Numbered from the stretch's first letter, positions 8,827-17,636 are shown. The stretch: 64,000 nt of DNA from Leifsonia sp. AK011 (GCF_013410945.1 NZ_JACCCH010000001.1:1054001-1118000); one strand, 5' to 3'. The notes: generated by a model not told the origin, from the sequence alone. Translations and numbers: made by a program.

Positions 8827-9291
8827 GTGGCCGAATGTTCCGTGATTGTCAGACGCAGCGACGAAATCTCGACCGCTGAACTCTACGCGGTGCTCAAACT
8901 CCGCACTGACGTGTTCTTCCTCGAGCAGCACGTCGACGAGGAGGAGCTTGACTGGCGCGACCTCGAACCGACTACCGTGCACTACTTCAGCCTCGACGGT
9001 CGCGATGCCGTCGCGTGCCTGCGGGTGCTCGTCGACGAGGTGCCCGAACATCGGGATGCCCGCCATCTCGTGGGTCGCGTCGTGGTGCGTGCCGACTACC
9101 GGGGCAGGGGACTTGCGGGCGCACTGCTGGAGCGGGCGCTCGAGGATTTCGGCGAGCATCCGATGCTCCTTCACGCCCAGGAGTACATCGCACCGCTCTA
9201 CGCCAAGCACGGGTTCGTCGCGTTCGGCGAGGTGTACGAGGAGGCGGGCATCCAGCACCTCTCGATGTACCGCGAGGGCCAAGTAAGGTAA
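8827..9291 (+). CDS. ElaA-like GNAT N-acetyltransferase
   Basis: 154 residues, GTG start. The N-terminus (AVLKLRTDVFFLEQH) is the conserved opening of the ElaA family. The acetyl-CoA-binding motif A is RVVVRADYRGRGLAGALL, and a late QEYIAPLYAKHGF segment is typical. Divergently oriented to msrB with 48 bp between the starts. The substrate is unknown. The stop codon lies inside an iron-box-like palindrome that belongs to the next gene's control region. Confidence 0.85.
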   Translation: MAECSVIVRRSDEISTAELYAVLKLRTDVFFLEQHVDEEELDWRDLEPTTVHYFSLDGRDAVACLRVLVDEVPEHRDARHLVGRVVVRADYRGRGLAGALLERALEDFGEHPMLLHAQEYIAPLYAKHGFVAFGEVYEEAGIQHLSMYREGQVR

Positions 9292-9302
9292 TCCTTACCG
9301 AA
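9284..9302. promoter_or_regulatory. DtxR/IdeR-like iron box, distal site of the HtaA-protein gene
   Basis: TAAGGTAATCCTTACCGAA matches 14 of 19 positions of the DtxR/IdeR operator TTAGGTTAGCCTAACCTAA and keeps the inner palindrome. It sits just upstream of a TTGACA -35 element. Confidence 0.6.
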
Positions 9303-9305
9303 GCT

Positions 9306-9335
9306 TTGACAGGGGAGTGTCCCGCGGCCTAGGGT
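9306..9335 (+). promoter_or_regulatory. Candidate promoter of the HtaA surface-protein gene
   Basis: A perfect TTGACA -35 (9306-9311) and TAGGGT -10 (9330-9335) with an 18-bp spacer. It is flanked by two iron-box-like palindromes, so iron-loaded DtxR could occlude it from both sides. Confidence 0.55.
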
Positions 9336-9340
9336 CGAAG

Positions 9341-9359
9341 TTAGCTTAGCCTTAGCTAA
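9341..9359. promoter_or_regulatory. DtxR/IdeR-like iron box over the start point
   Basis: TTAGCTTAGCCTTAGCTAA differs from the DtxR/IdeR consensus at three of 19 positions. It covers the expected transcription start 6-7 bp after the -10, a classic repressor position. Confidence 0.72.
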
Positions 9360-9407
9360 GTGACTGTCGCCCAGTGATGGGCCGCCCACCCCAGGAGATC
9401 TACCCTC

Positions 9408-12400
9408 GTGAGTCACGCCTCCGTCCGCTCCCGGACGCTCGCAGCATCCCTGTCCCTCGCACTCGTTCTCGGCGGCAGCCTTGTCGCGACGCAGGTCCAA
9501 CCCGCGTTCGCCGACGCCGCGCCCGTCGTCACGGTCACCCCCTCGGCGGACGTCGATCCGGCCATCGAGAACACCTTCACGGTGTCCGGCACCGGATTCA
9601 CCGGGGATGGCGCGGCCAACGGCGTCTACGTTCTGCTGGGCTCCGCGACCACCTGGACGGCGGGCACCCCGCTCCCCGGAACCGGATGGATCGCCCAGAC
9701 CTGGGTGCCGTCGATCGTCGACGGTGCATTCACCACCACGATCACCGCCCCGGCGGCGTCGATGGATGCCACGGGCAGCTACGTCATCGCGACCTCCGCG
9801 GCCCACGGGCTCTCGCAGACCGACCGCACCCTCGACACCTCGACGGCGATCACTCTCGCTGCCCCGGCCCCCGATCCCGAGCCCCAGCCCGACCCGGACC
9901 CCGAGCCGCAGCCGGATCCGGACCCGCAGCCCGATCCGGACCCGCAGCCTGAGCCCGACCCGGACCCCGTACCGTCCGAGCCCACCATCGCCGTCTCCAA
10001 GACCGAGGGGCTCTCGCCCGCCGGTGAGACCGTCACGATCACGGGAACGGGTTTCGCCCCGCACGCCCCGGAGACCACGGGCACCCGCCCGCCGCTGGCG
10101 GGCCAGTTCGGTGGCGCCTACGTTGTGTTCGGTAAGTTCCCGGACACCTGGAAGCCGAGCGCCGGTGTCTCCTCGAGCCTGCGCAAGGTCGGCGCCCAGA
10201 AGTGGGTCGTCGAGCAGTCGAGTCTTGCGTCACTCGGCTCGCAGTCGAGCCTCGGAGTGCCGATCAACGCGGACGGCTCCTTCACGCTGGAGCTCACGGT
10301 CGCCCCCGGATACAACGGTGAACCCGCGACGGGCAACTACGGCATCTACACCTACCCGGGCAGTGGTGCGGCCTACGCCCCCTTCGAGACCTACACCCCC
10401 GTCTCGTTCGCTGCGCCGACAGCGACCACCACGACCCTCACGTCCGACCCGGCGTCGAGCGTCCCCACCGGGGGCTCGGTCACGCTGACCGCCACGGTCA
10501 GCCCCGCAGCGGCTGGTTCGGTGACGTTCGCGGACGGTGAGACCGTGCTCGGCACGAGCCCCGTGGCATCCGGTATCGCCACCGTCGTGGCGGACGGACT
10601 CTCGAAGTCGACACACAACTTCAGCGCGGTGTTCACGCCCACCAACCCGCTCGCGTGGGCCACCTCCACGGGAACTCTCGCGTTGCCCGTCGGCGTGCCC
10701 GTCCCCACGATCTCGGTCTCGAAGACCACCGGCCTTTCGGCCGGTGAGACCATCACTGTCTCGGGCACGGGCTTCGACCCGCAGCCGCCCGCGACGACGG
10801 GCACCCGCCCGCCGCTGGCAAACCAGTTCGGTGGCGCGTACGTGGTCTTCGGTAAGTTCCCCGACAACTGGAAGCCGAGCGCTGGAGTCTCCTCGTCGCA
10901 GCGCAAGGTCGGCACGCAGAAGTGGGTCGTGAACCCGGAGAGCCTCGCGTCCCTCGGCTCGCAGTCGAGCCTCGGAGTGCCGATCAACCCGGATGGGTCG
11001 TTCACCCTGGAGCTGACGGTCACGCCCGGCTACGCCGGTGAACCCGAGACGGGCAACTACGGCGTCTACACCTACCCGGGTTCCGGGGCCGCGTACGCGC
11101 CCTTCGAGACCTACACGCCGATCAGCTTCGCACCGACCCCTCAGGTCACCGTCTCGAAGACCGCGGGTCTGACCAGTGGAGAGACGATCACTGTCTCGGG
11201 CACGGGCTTCGACCCGCAGCCCCCCGCGACAACGGGCACCCGCCCGCCGCTGGCGAACCAGTTCGGTGGTGCGTACGTCGTGTTCGGCAAGTTCCCGGAC
11301 AACTGGAAGCCGAGCGCTGGAGTCTCCTCGTCGCAGCGCAAGGTCGGCACCCAGAAGTGGGTGGTGAACCCCGAGAGCATCGCGTCCCTGGGCTCGCAGT
11401 CGAGCCTTGGCGTTCCGATCAACCCGGATGGCACGTTCACGCTCGAGCTCACCGTCTCACAGGGTTTCGCGGGGGAGCCTGAACTCGGCAACTACGGCAT
11501 CTACACGTACCCGGGCAGCGGCGCGAGTTATGCACCGTTCGAGACGTACACCCCGATCAGCTTCGCGGTGTCCGCCACGACCATCGACCTCACCGCAGAA
11601 CCCGCCGTCGGACTCGTCGACGGGCAGACGACGACGCTCACCGCCACGGTCAGTCCCGCCTCCGCTGCAGGAAGCGTCACCTTCTCGGACGGCACGACCG
11701 AGCTCGGCACCGTCGCGGTGGCGTCGGGTGTTGCATCCCTCGAAACTCCTGGCCTCTCGTCGGGAACGCACCAGTTCGAGGCCGTGTTCACGCCCACCAA
11801 CCCGCTCGCCTTCACCGGGTCGACCGGTGAACTTGTCGTCGACGTCGCGTCGCCGAACCTCTCGAACCCGCTGACGTGGGGCGTCAAGCAGAGCTTCCGC
11901 GAGTACGTCGAGGGGCCCATCGCGCACGGCACCATCACGACGGCGGGCGCGGGTCGCGAGGGCGGACGATTCGTCTTCGGCAGCAGCGCAGGCGGAACCT
12001 TCGACGGCGCGACGGGCACGGGCACCGCGAAGTACGCGGGAAGCGTGCGCTTCCAGGGTCACGGCGGCATTCTCGACCTGACCCTCTCCGACCCGATCGT
12101 GGATGTCACGTCCGCAAGCTCCGCCGTGCTCCTCGTGAGCATCGACGGTGAACCGCACGTGCCGTTTGCCAACCTCAACCTCGCGGCGGGCACGCGGAGC
12201 ACCACGAGCAGCACGCTCACGTGGGCCGGGGTTCCGGCATCCCTCACCGAACAGGGGGCGGGCGCGTTCTCTCTCGGCGGCAGCCCGTTCTACGAGGTCG
12301 GGAGCGCGCTCGACCCCGTCACGTTCGTGATCTCGGCCGTCGTGCCGGATCCGCCGAAGGCGACGACTCTCTCCCTCGCTGCGTCGCCCTCGACAGCGGT

Positions 12401-14180
12401 CTCGGGTGCGACCGTCACGCTCACCGCGACCGTGGCGCCCGCGAATTCCGGCACCGTGCGGTTCTACTCCGGCTCGGCCCTGCTCGGGAGCCGTAGCGTC
12501 ACCTCCTCGGCCACGGCGAGCCTGTCGTTCACGGCGGGAGCCGTTGGTACCACCACGCTGCGCGCGGAGTTCGCTCCCGCGTCGACGGCGTACCTCCCGT
12601 CGACGGCCTCGGTCGAGTACACGATCACGGCGCCCCCGCCTCCGACCGTGGCATCCGGTGCCCTGCGCTGGGGTGTGAAGGACTCGTTCCGCAGCTACAT
12701 CACGGGCGGCATCGCGAAGGGGTCGATCACCACGAGCGGCGCTGGCTTCGAGGGCGGTGAGTTCGTGTTCGGCCAGTCGACCGGCGGCACCTTCAGCGCC
12801 GAGACGGGCGTCGGAACCTCGAACTACTCCGGTTCCGTTCGGTTCTCGGGGCATGACGGCCTGCTCGAGCTCGCCCTGTCGAACCCGATCGTGCGGGTGG
12901 ACTCCGCATCCTCCGGCGTGCTGTTGGTCTCGGTGAACGGCTCCGCTCCGGTGGCCTTCGCAACGCTCGACCTCAGTGCTGGCGTCCGCAGCACTCCGGG
13001 CAACGCGGTGGCGTGGTCCGGTGTTCCGGCAACGCTGACTGCAGCCGGGTCGTCCGCCTTCTCGTACCAGGGCTCCACCTTCTACGCTCCCGGCACGCAG
13101 CTCGACCCGGTCACCTTCATCGTCGGTGCGCCGAGCAGCGCGGGCACGAGTGGCGGCAGTGGCGCGACGATCGCGGCCTACGCGGGGGAGCGGCAGCCCG
13201 CATCCACGCCGCCAGCGACCGACGGTCTCACCGTGCTGAACGCCGAGAAGCTCGTGGCCGGTGGCGAGATCACCGTGAGCGGCAAGGGCTTCGAGTCCAA
13301 TGAGGAGGAGATTCTTGTGGTGATCTACTCCGAGCCGCTCGTGCTCGCGCGGGATGCCTCGGCCGATGCCAACGGACTCGCGACGTGGACCGGTCGCCTG
13401 CCCGGCGACCTGACGGGCAAGCACACGATCACCCTTCAGGGCAGCATCAACCTGGGTGCCGAGATCGAGATCGCTCCGCGCATCACGGCGGCGGCAGCGG
13501 GATGCGCCGTGTCCGACGCCCAGCTCTCGTGGGGGTTCAAGGAGTCGTTCCGCAGCTACATCAGCGGATCGATCGCGAACGGCGAATGGACCGTTGCCGG
13601 CGGAGCCACGTACGAGACGCCGCTGTTCGGCTGGAGCGACGGTGACGGCTCGTACGATGCCGAGACCGCCGAGGGCACGGTGACGTTCCCGGGTTCCATC
13701 ACGTTCACCGGCCACGGCGGCATCCTCAACACCACGGTGTCGAACCCGACTCTGCAGTTCGTGGATGCGACCACCGCCATCCTGTTGCTCGACGTGTCGG
13801 GAACCACGCAGGAGGGTGAGCCCGTCGACGAACCCGCCGTGGAGTTCGTGGAGCTCGACCTCAGCGGCACCTCGGTGCTCGCCGACGACATCCTCACGAT
13901 CACCGACGCACCAGCGGTGCTCCTCCCCGCGGGCGCCGCAGCCTTCGGCACCTACGAGACGGGCGAGGAGTTCGACCCCGTGAGCGTGCAGTTCGCGCTC
14001 GATCCTGAGTGCGCATCGGCAGCACCGACCCCCGAGGCTGAAGCAACCGCGGGCGGCCAGCCGCCCGTGTCGACGGATGCCACGGCGCCCTGGTGGGTCT
14101 GGGTGCTCGGTGCACTCCTCATCCTCGCCATCATCGCCGCGGTGATCGCGATCGTGCTGGGTCGCCGCCGCCGGGCGTAA
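9408..14180 (+). CDS. Giant heme-acquisition surface protein with three HtaA domains
   Basis: 1590 residues. Order: signal peptide ending near AFA; an IPT/Ig-like domain; a Pro-Asp/Glu linker of DPEPQ and DPDPQ units; three near-identical ~140-residue modules (about residues 194-336, 433-575, 579-720) with an Ig-like domain after the first and third; HtaA domain 1 (~820-985), an Ig-like domain, HtaA domain 2 (~1084-1239), an IPT-like domain, HtaA domain 3 (~1370-1531), and a C-terminal transmembrane helix with GRRRRA. Each HtaA domain has the W-GxKxSFRxY opening; the GHGG/GHDG histidine is kept in all three. Tyr and His act as heme ligands in characterised HtaA domains. No LPXTG motif is present, so anchoring is by the helix. 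Iron boxes and a facing hmuT-type gene support heme capture at the cell surface. Confidence 0.88.
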   Translation: MSHASVRSRTLAASLSLALVLGGSLVATQVQPAFADAAPVVTVTPSADVDPAIENTFTVSGTGFTGDGAANGVYVLLGSATTWTAGTPLPGTGWIAQTWVPSIVDGAFTTTITAPAASMDATGSYVIATSAAHGLSQTDRTLDTSTAITLAAPAPDPEPQPDPDPEPQPDPDPQPDPDPQPEPDPDPVPSEPTIAVSKTEGLSPAGETVTITGTGFAPHAPETTGTRPPLAGQFGGAYVVFGKFPDTWKPSAGVSSSLRKVGAQKWVVEQSSLASLGSQSSLGVPINADGSFTLELTVAPGYNGEPATGNYGIYTYPGSGAAYAPFETYTPVSFAAPTATTTTLTSDPASSVPTGGSVTLTATVSPAAAGSVTFADGETVLGTSPVASGIATVVADGLSKSTHNFSAVFTPTNPLAWATSTGTLALPVGVPVPTISVSKTTGLSAGETITVSGTGFDPQPPATTGTRPPLANQFGGAYVVFGKFPDNWKPSAGVSSSQRKVGTQKWVVNPESLASLGSQSSLGVPINPDGSFTLELTVTPGYAGEPETGNYGVYTYPGSGAAYAPFETYTPISFAPTPQVTVSKTAGLTSGETITVSGTGFDPQPPATTGTRPPLANQFGGAYVVFGKFPDNWKPSAGVSSSQRKVGTQKWVVNPESIASLGSQSSLGVPINPDGTFTLELTVSQGFAGEPELGNYGIYTYPGSGASYAPFETYTPISFAVSATTIDLTAEPAVGLVDGQTTTLTATVSPASAAGSVTFSDGTTELGTVAVASGVASLETPGLSSGTHQFEAVFTPTNPLAFTGSTGELVVDVASPNLSNPLTWGVKQSFREYVEGPIAHGTITTAGAGREGGRFVFGSSAGGTFDGATGTGTAKYAGSVRFQGHGGILDLTLSDPIVDVTSASSAVLLVSIDGEPHVPFANLNLAAGTRSTTSSTLTWAGVPASLTEQGAGAFSLGGSPFYEVGSALDPVTFVISAVVPDPPKATTLSLAASPSTAVSGATVTLTATVAPANSGTVRFYSGSALLGSRSVTSSATASLSFTAGAVGTTTLRAEFAPASTAYLPSTASVEYTITAPPPPTVASGALRWGVKDSFRSYITGGIAKGSITTSGAGFEGGEFVFGQSTGGTFSAETGVGTSNYSGSVRFSGHDGLLELALSNPIVRVDSASSGVLLVSVNGSAPVAFATLDLSAGVRSTPGNAVAWSGVPATLTAAGSSAFSYQGSTFYAPGTQLDPVTFIVGAPSSAGTSGGSGATIAAYAGERQPASTPPATDGLTVLNAEKLVAGGEITVSGKGFESNEEEILVVIYSEPLVLARDASADANGLATWTGRLPGDLTGKHTITLQGSINLGAEIEIAPRITAAAAGCAVSDAQLSWGFKESFRSYISGSIANGEWTVAGGATYETPLFGWSDGDGSYDAETAEGTVTFPGSITFTGHGGILNTTVSNPTLQFVDATTAILLLDVSGTTQEGEPVDEPAVEFVELDLSGTSVLADDILTITDAPAVLLPAGAAAFGTYETGEEFDPVSVQFALDPECASAAPTPEAEATAGGQPPVSTDATAPWWVWVLGALLILAIIAAVIAIVLGRRRRA
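9987..11568 (+). repeat. Three in-frame ~428-bp modules inside the HtaA protein gene
   Basis: Units at about 9987-10414, 10706-11133 and 11142-11568 encode the same ~140-residue module (VSGTGF, TGTRPPLA, YVVFGKFPD, GNYGIYTYPG). Units 2 and 3 are very similar at DNA level, pointing to recent duplication or gene conversion. The module is not one I can name. Confidence 0.8.
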
Positions 14181-14204
14181 GCCGCGCGGGCAGCTCTCTC
14201 GGAA

Positions 14205-14280
14205 CCCCCGCGAGAAGCCACCTCCGGCACAAAAACCCTCGCGAAAGCCACGACAAGTGGCTTTTCGCGGGGGTTTTTGT
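14205..14280. terminator. Bidirectional terminator with two competing left arms
   Basis: The right arm GTGGCTTTTCGCGGGGG (14257-14273), followed by TTTTT, can pair with an inner arm (14236-14251) or with an outer arm (14205-14221, one mismatch). It separates the convergent HtaA and HmuT genes. The same arms recur at 30126-30193. Confidence 0.75.
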
Positions 14281-14282
14281 GC

Positions 14283-15380
14283 TTACTGCCCGGGCGCGTA
14301 GATGGCGCGGGCGAGGGCGTCGAGCACGGCGGGGGTGCGCGGCCCGAAGCTCAGGATGTCACCGTCCGCCATGTCCACGAAACGCTTGTGCTGCCCGGCG
14401 GAGGTGAGCGCGATGGCGGGCTTCGACGCGAGCAGGGAGTCGACCCCGCCGACGCTCGCCAGGCCGTCGGTCATGACGAGGATCAGGTCGGGATTGGCGG
14501 ACACCATGGCCTCATCGGTCATGGGGCGCTCGCCGACGAGACCGAGCTCGGCCGCGACATCCACCCCGCCCAGCGACTCGATGAGCACGTCGGCACCAGA
14601 CTCCGGGCCGAAGAGGTAGTAGATGCCGGAGTTGCCGCGCAGGTAGAGGAACAGCATCCGCACGGGCTCGCCATCCGGAAGGACCGCGGCGATCTCGTCG
14701 ACCTTGGCCTGCACCTCCGCGTCGAGGGATGCCGCGAGTGCCTCGCCCGCGGCGGGCGCACCCACCGCGGCGCCCACCTGACGCGCGAGCTCGCCGATGC
14801 CGTCGAGGCTCGGCGTGTTCTGCACGAACACGACGTCCACGCCCGCCTCGCGCAGCTGGAGCACCACGTCGATCGGGCCGACCGTGCCATCCGTGATGAG
14901 CACGTCGGGTCGCAGGGCGAGAATCGCCTCATTGTTGACGGTGTGACCGCTCGAGGTGATCACGGGGAGGTCGGCGAGCTCTGGCACGGTCGTCGAGATG
15001 TCGCGGCCGACGAGGTTGTCGCCGAGACCGAGCGCGACGAGCGTCGACGCGATCGAGCCCGCGATGTCCATGGCGATGATGCGGTCAGTGGAGTCGACCG
15101 TGACATCCGTGTCGCCGCCCAGGTCGTGAGAGACGACGGATGCCGGCAGCTCCTGCTCCGGAGTGGCCCCGGCCACCACGGCCTCCGTCTCGAGCACCGC
15201 AGTGGACGGACCCTCGTACGACCTGGGGTCGTCGAGGATGTCGAGCTGCGCGAGCGGCACCGAGGGGTCGCCGGTCACCGTCGGCGTCTGCTGCGGGGTC
15301 GGGGCGGACGCCGCGCATCCCGCGAGCGCGACAAGAGCGACTACTCCGAGCGCGAGGGTGGGCACGGTCTTACGCAGCAC
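14283..15380 (-). CDS. hmuT: HmuT-type heme ABC transporter substrate-binding lipoprotein
   Basis: 365 residues from GTG 15380 (TTG 15392 is an alternative; neither has a clear ribosome site). Signal peptide with lipobox (ALAGC), then a class III periplasmic-binding fold: RIIAMDIAGSIASTL, SGHTVNNEAILALRPDVLI, a long helix, and YLRGNSGIYYLFG before the second lobe. HmuT proteins use a His and a Tyr as axial heme ligands; the His of SGHTV and the Tyr pair of IYYLFG are in fitting places, though the exact ligands are inferred. It would receive heme from HtaA-type proteins and pass it to a HmuUV permease, which is not in the window. Confidence 0.85.
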   Translation of the reverse strand: MLRKTVPTLALGVVALVALAGCAASAPTPQQTPTVTGDPSVPLAQLDILDDPRSYEGPSTAVLETEAVVAGATPEQELPASVVSHDLGGDTDVTVDSTDRIIAMDIAGSIASTLVALGLGDNLVGRDISTTVPELADLPVITSSGHTVNNEAILALRPDVLITDGTVGPIDVVLQLREAGVDVVFVQNTPSLDGIGELARQVGAAVGAPAAGEALAASLDAEVQAKVDEIAAVLPDGEPVRMLFLYLRGNSGIYYLFGPESGADVLIESLGGVDVAAELGLVGERPMTDEAMVSANPDLILVMTDGLASVGGVDSLLASKPAIALTSAGQHKRFVDMADGDILSFGPRTPAVLDALARAIYAPGQ

Positions 15381-15408
15381 GGTGGAAGCCAATCGTCGGG
15401 AAACGCAC

Positions 15409-15427
15409 TTAGGTAATCCTAACCTGC
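15409..15427. promoter_or_regulatory. DtxR/IdeR-like iron box before hmuT
   Basis: TTAGGTAATCCTAACCTGC matches 15 of 19 positions of the DtxR/IdeR consensus and ends about 30 bp before the hmuT start. On the hmuT strand it overlaps a TAGGAT -10-like element. Confidence 0.68.
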
Positions 15428-15524
15428 GCAGGTTCCGGGGATGCTGGGAATGCCGGGCCGCCGCGCGCTGCACCGCCGCCCGCCGCCATCCCGGCTCTAG
15501 GATGAGGCGTCTGGAGGTGGGGAT

Positions 15525-15833
15525 ATGGTCGCGCAACCGCAGTACTCGAGCTCCCCGGGTGACGATCTCCCGGAGCGCGAGCAGCGAATCCTCGCCTTCG
15601 AACGCCAGTGGTGGCGCCACGTGGGCGCCAAGGAGGACGCGATCCGCTCGGAGTTCGGACTCAGCGCAGCCCGCTATTATCAACTGCTGAACGCCGTGAT
15701 CGACCTGCCCGCTGCCGTGCGCCACGATCCCATGCTGGTCAGGAGACTGCTCAGGGCCCGGGATGCTCGAACGAGTGCCCGCGCCGCCAGAGAGTTCAGG
15801 ACTCTTCCCCACGACCAGGAATCGAACGACTAG
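15525..15833 (+). CDS. DUF3263 family protein
   Basis: 102 residues. The block ERQWWRHVGAKEDAIRSEFG followed by SAARYYQLLN and a helical Arg-rich tail is characteristic of the actinobacterial DUF3263 family, which looks like a small helix-turn-helix DNA-binding protein. The role is unknown. It lies 2 bp before a LytR_C protein gene, a pairing common in Actinobacteria, so they form an operon. Confidence 0.85.
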   Translation: MVAQPQYSSSPGDDLPEREQRILAFERQWWRHVGAKEDAIRSEFGLSAARYYQLLNAVIDLPAAVRHDPMLVRRLLRARDARTSARAAREFRTLPHDQESND

Positions 15834-15835
15834 CA

Positions 15836-16417
15836 ATGGCCTCATACCCCAAGGATCGCTTCGACCAGCTTCCCGAAGATCTCGCCCGTGTCGGCGCGCA
15901 CCGTGCACCGGCTCGTCGGGGTCGCGGCTGGATCATCTTCGCGTGGGCGGCCCTCGCCACGGGCATCCTCGTCTTCGGCGGTCTCTTCGGCATCAGCCGC
16001 ATCCTTGACATCGACCTCGGGCTTGGCCTCGTCGCCGGTGAGGAATCGACCCCGACGCCCACGCCGACGCCCACCCCGACGATGGATGCCGTGACCGATC
16101 CCTCCACGATCGACCCGGCCCGCGCGTTCACCATCACCGTCCTCAACGGCTCACCGATCGTGGGAGCACAGAACACCATCGGCGACCAGCTCGCCGGAGC
16201 AGGCTGGCCGGTCGGCACGCGCTCGAACGCGAGCACGAGCGACCTCGAGACAACCCACGTGTACTACAGCAACCCCGAGGACGAGGGCATTGCCCGCGGC
16301 CTCGTGGCGGCGCTCGGCTTCGGCGAGATCGAGCTCGTCCCCGCCGAATCGTTCCCCGGTGCGCCCATCACCATCGTCGTCGGCGCCGACTTCCAGCCCG
16401 CCTCCACCGAGGGCTGA
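15836..16417 (+). CDS. LytR C-terminal domain membrane protein
   Basis: 193 residues from the ATG at 15836. A short cytoplasmic start, one transmembrane helix (~35-58), a threonine-proline linker (TPTPTPTP) and an external LytR_C domain: ITVLNGSPIVGAQNTIGDQL, then the VYYSNPEDEGIARGLV block and a final VVGADF. Such proteins lack the LCP phosphotransferase domain; the LytR_C domain probably binds cell-wall material. The function is not established. Confidence 0.85.
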   Translation: MASYPKDRFDQLPEDLARVGAHRAPARRGRGWIIFAWAALATGILVFGGLFGISRILDIDLGLGLVAGEESTPTPTPTPTPTMDAVTDPSTIDPARAFTITVLNGSPIVGAQNTIGDQLAGAGWPVGTRSNASTSDLETTHVYYSNPEDEGIARGLVAALGFGEIELVPAESFPGAPITIVVGADFQPASTEG

Positions 16418-16586
16418 TCCGGCGCGAAATTACACCCCCGGTATCGGGCGTGTTACGCGTGTGTTTAACTTTCGCCCCACGGTCGCTCTAGGCCATATTG
16501 GCCCTGATTCTGGCGCGTGTGCTCCGCTACCATCTGGACTCAGTGGCCCCTGTTGGTGGCCGCGGAATCACAGCAGGGAGTAAGAC

Positions 16587-16790
16587 ATGGCGAACGGGAC
16601 CGTCAAGTGGTTCAACGCTGAAAAGGGCTACGGATTCATCACAATGGACGAGGGTGGCCAGGACGTCTTCGTCCACTACTCGGCGATCGACATGGCCGGC
16701 TACAAGGTCCTCGAGGAGGGCCAGGCGGTCGTCTTCGAGGTCGGCACCGGCTCGAAGGGCCCGCAGGCCGAATCGGTCAAGCTGGCCTAG
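16587..16790 (+). CDS. cspA: CspA-family cold shock protein
   Basis: 67 residues, the standard single cold-shock domain with RNP1 (KGYGFI) and RNP2 (VFVHY). It binds single-stranded RNA/DNA and acts as an RNA chaperone. A strong AGGGAG site lies 7 bases before the ATG. The upstream gap of about 170 bp is long enough for the structured leader usual for cspA mRNAs; I see no named motif in it. Confidence 0.95.
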   Translation: MANGTVKWFNAEKGYGFITMDEGGQDVFVHYSAIDMAGYKVLEEGQAVVFEVGTGSKGPQAESVKLA

Positions 16791-16829
16791 GCAATCCGCG
16801 GCCTCCCTGAGGCAGCCGGCGCTCGAGCC

Positions 16830-17498
16830 TCAGCGCAGGATGGCGAGTGCGACGAGCACGACGGCGGACACGAGCAGGACCGCCGCGAACCCCAGGATCA
16901 AGCCGACGGCGATCGGATGCGCCTCCCACACGTGCATCCATCGTCGGTCCATCGAGCGCAGCTCCGCGGGGGTCAGCCTCTGGGAATAGCTGAGCAGAGG
17001 CACCCCACGATTCGCGAGGTCGAGAGCCAGCGCGCCGAGCTGGTCGGCGTTCCAGACAATGCCGCTCACCACGGCCAGTCGTTTCGTGGCACCCACGATT
17101 ATCACGAGGGGGGCGGCGGGCGTCAGGCCGAGCGGCACGCTGTCCACTCTGACCACCTGAACGACCTCTGCTGCGGTGAGGCGTTGCACCCCAAGGCCCG
17201 AGCGGATCTCGTACGTACCGTCTCCGAACCGGAGCCGTGCCCGTTTGGTGGTGTGCCGCGACAGGAGGGGAGCGCCGAGAACCGCTGCCGCTCCCAAGCC
17301 CGCGATGAACCAGCCGACCCAGATGTTCCCCGAGAGGAACTGCAGCGTCGATATGGCGATGTAGAACACGATGGAAACGAGAGTGAACACGAGGTTCATC
17401 CGCAGCACGCGCGCTGTGGCGTCGGCGCTCATGGCGAACTCTGTGATGGAGGATCCGGAGGGCTGGGAGTCGCTGTGACTCGGCGTTGACTCGGTCAT
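16830..17498 (-). CDS. PH-domain-like membrane protein
   Basis: 222 residues. Two N-terminal transmembrane helices (~35-80), a soluble domain starting RLRFGDGTYEIRSGLGVQRLTAAEVVQV that resembles bacterial PH domains of the YdbS/DUF304 type, and a C-terminal helix (~195-218). The function is unknown; similar proteins are common next to cspA/groEL in related genomes. Weak similarity only, so the domain call is tentative. Confidence 0.65.
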   Translation of the reverse strand: MTESTPSHSDSQPSGSSITEFAMSADATARVLRMNLVFTLVSIVFYIAISTLQFLSGNIWVGWFIAGLGAAAVLGAPLLSRHTTKRARLRFGDGTYEIRSGLGVQRLTAAEVVQVVRVDSVPLGLTPAAPLVIIVGATKRLAVVSGIVWNADQLGALALDLANRGVPLLSYSQRLTPAELRSMDRRWMHVWEAHPIAVGLILGFAAVLLVSAVVLVALAILR

Positions 17499-17577
17499 GG
17501 TCTCAGGCTACGGGTGAACATTGAGTATGCCTTAGTTATTTCGGTTTCGCCGCCGTCGTGCTAGCCACGCCTTGCTT

Positions 17578-17598
17578 GCACTCACCCCTGTCGAGTGC
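17578..17598. promoter_or_regulatory. CIRCE element, distal copy
   Basis: GCACTC - 9 bp - GAGTGC, the core of the HrcA operator, centred 35 bp upstream of the second copy. Confidence 0.85.
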
Positions 17599-17612
17599 TA
17601 GTTTCTCCTTTG

Positions 17613-17633
17613 GCACTCGCATGTTCCGAGTGC
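17613..17633. promoter_or_regulatory. CIRCE element, proximal copy
   Basis: GCACTC - 9 bp - GAGTGC with flanks TG and TA, close to the full consensus. It ends 45 bp before the groEL ATG. Together with the upstream copy it predicts strong repression by HrcA that is relieved on heat shock. Confidence 0.92.
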
Positions 17634-17636
17634 TAG

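Noticed and set aside
11457-13715. 752-codon open frame on the minus strand opposite the HtaA-protein gene
   Set aside because: It is the mirror of a high-GC coding sequence; Arg/Gly-rich, no domain, no ribosome site, and the plus-strand gene is clearly real.
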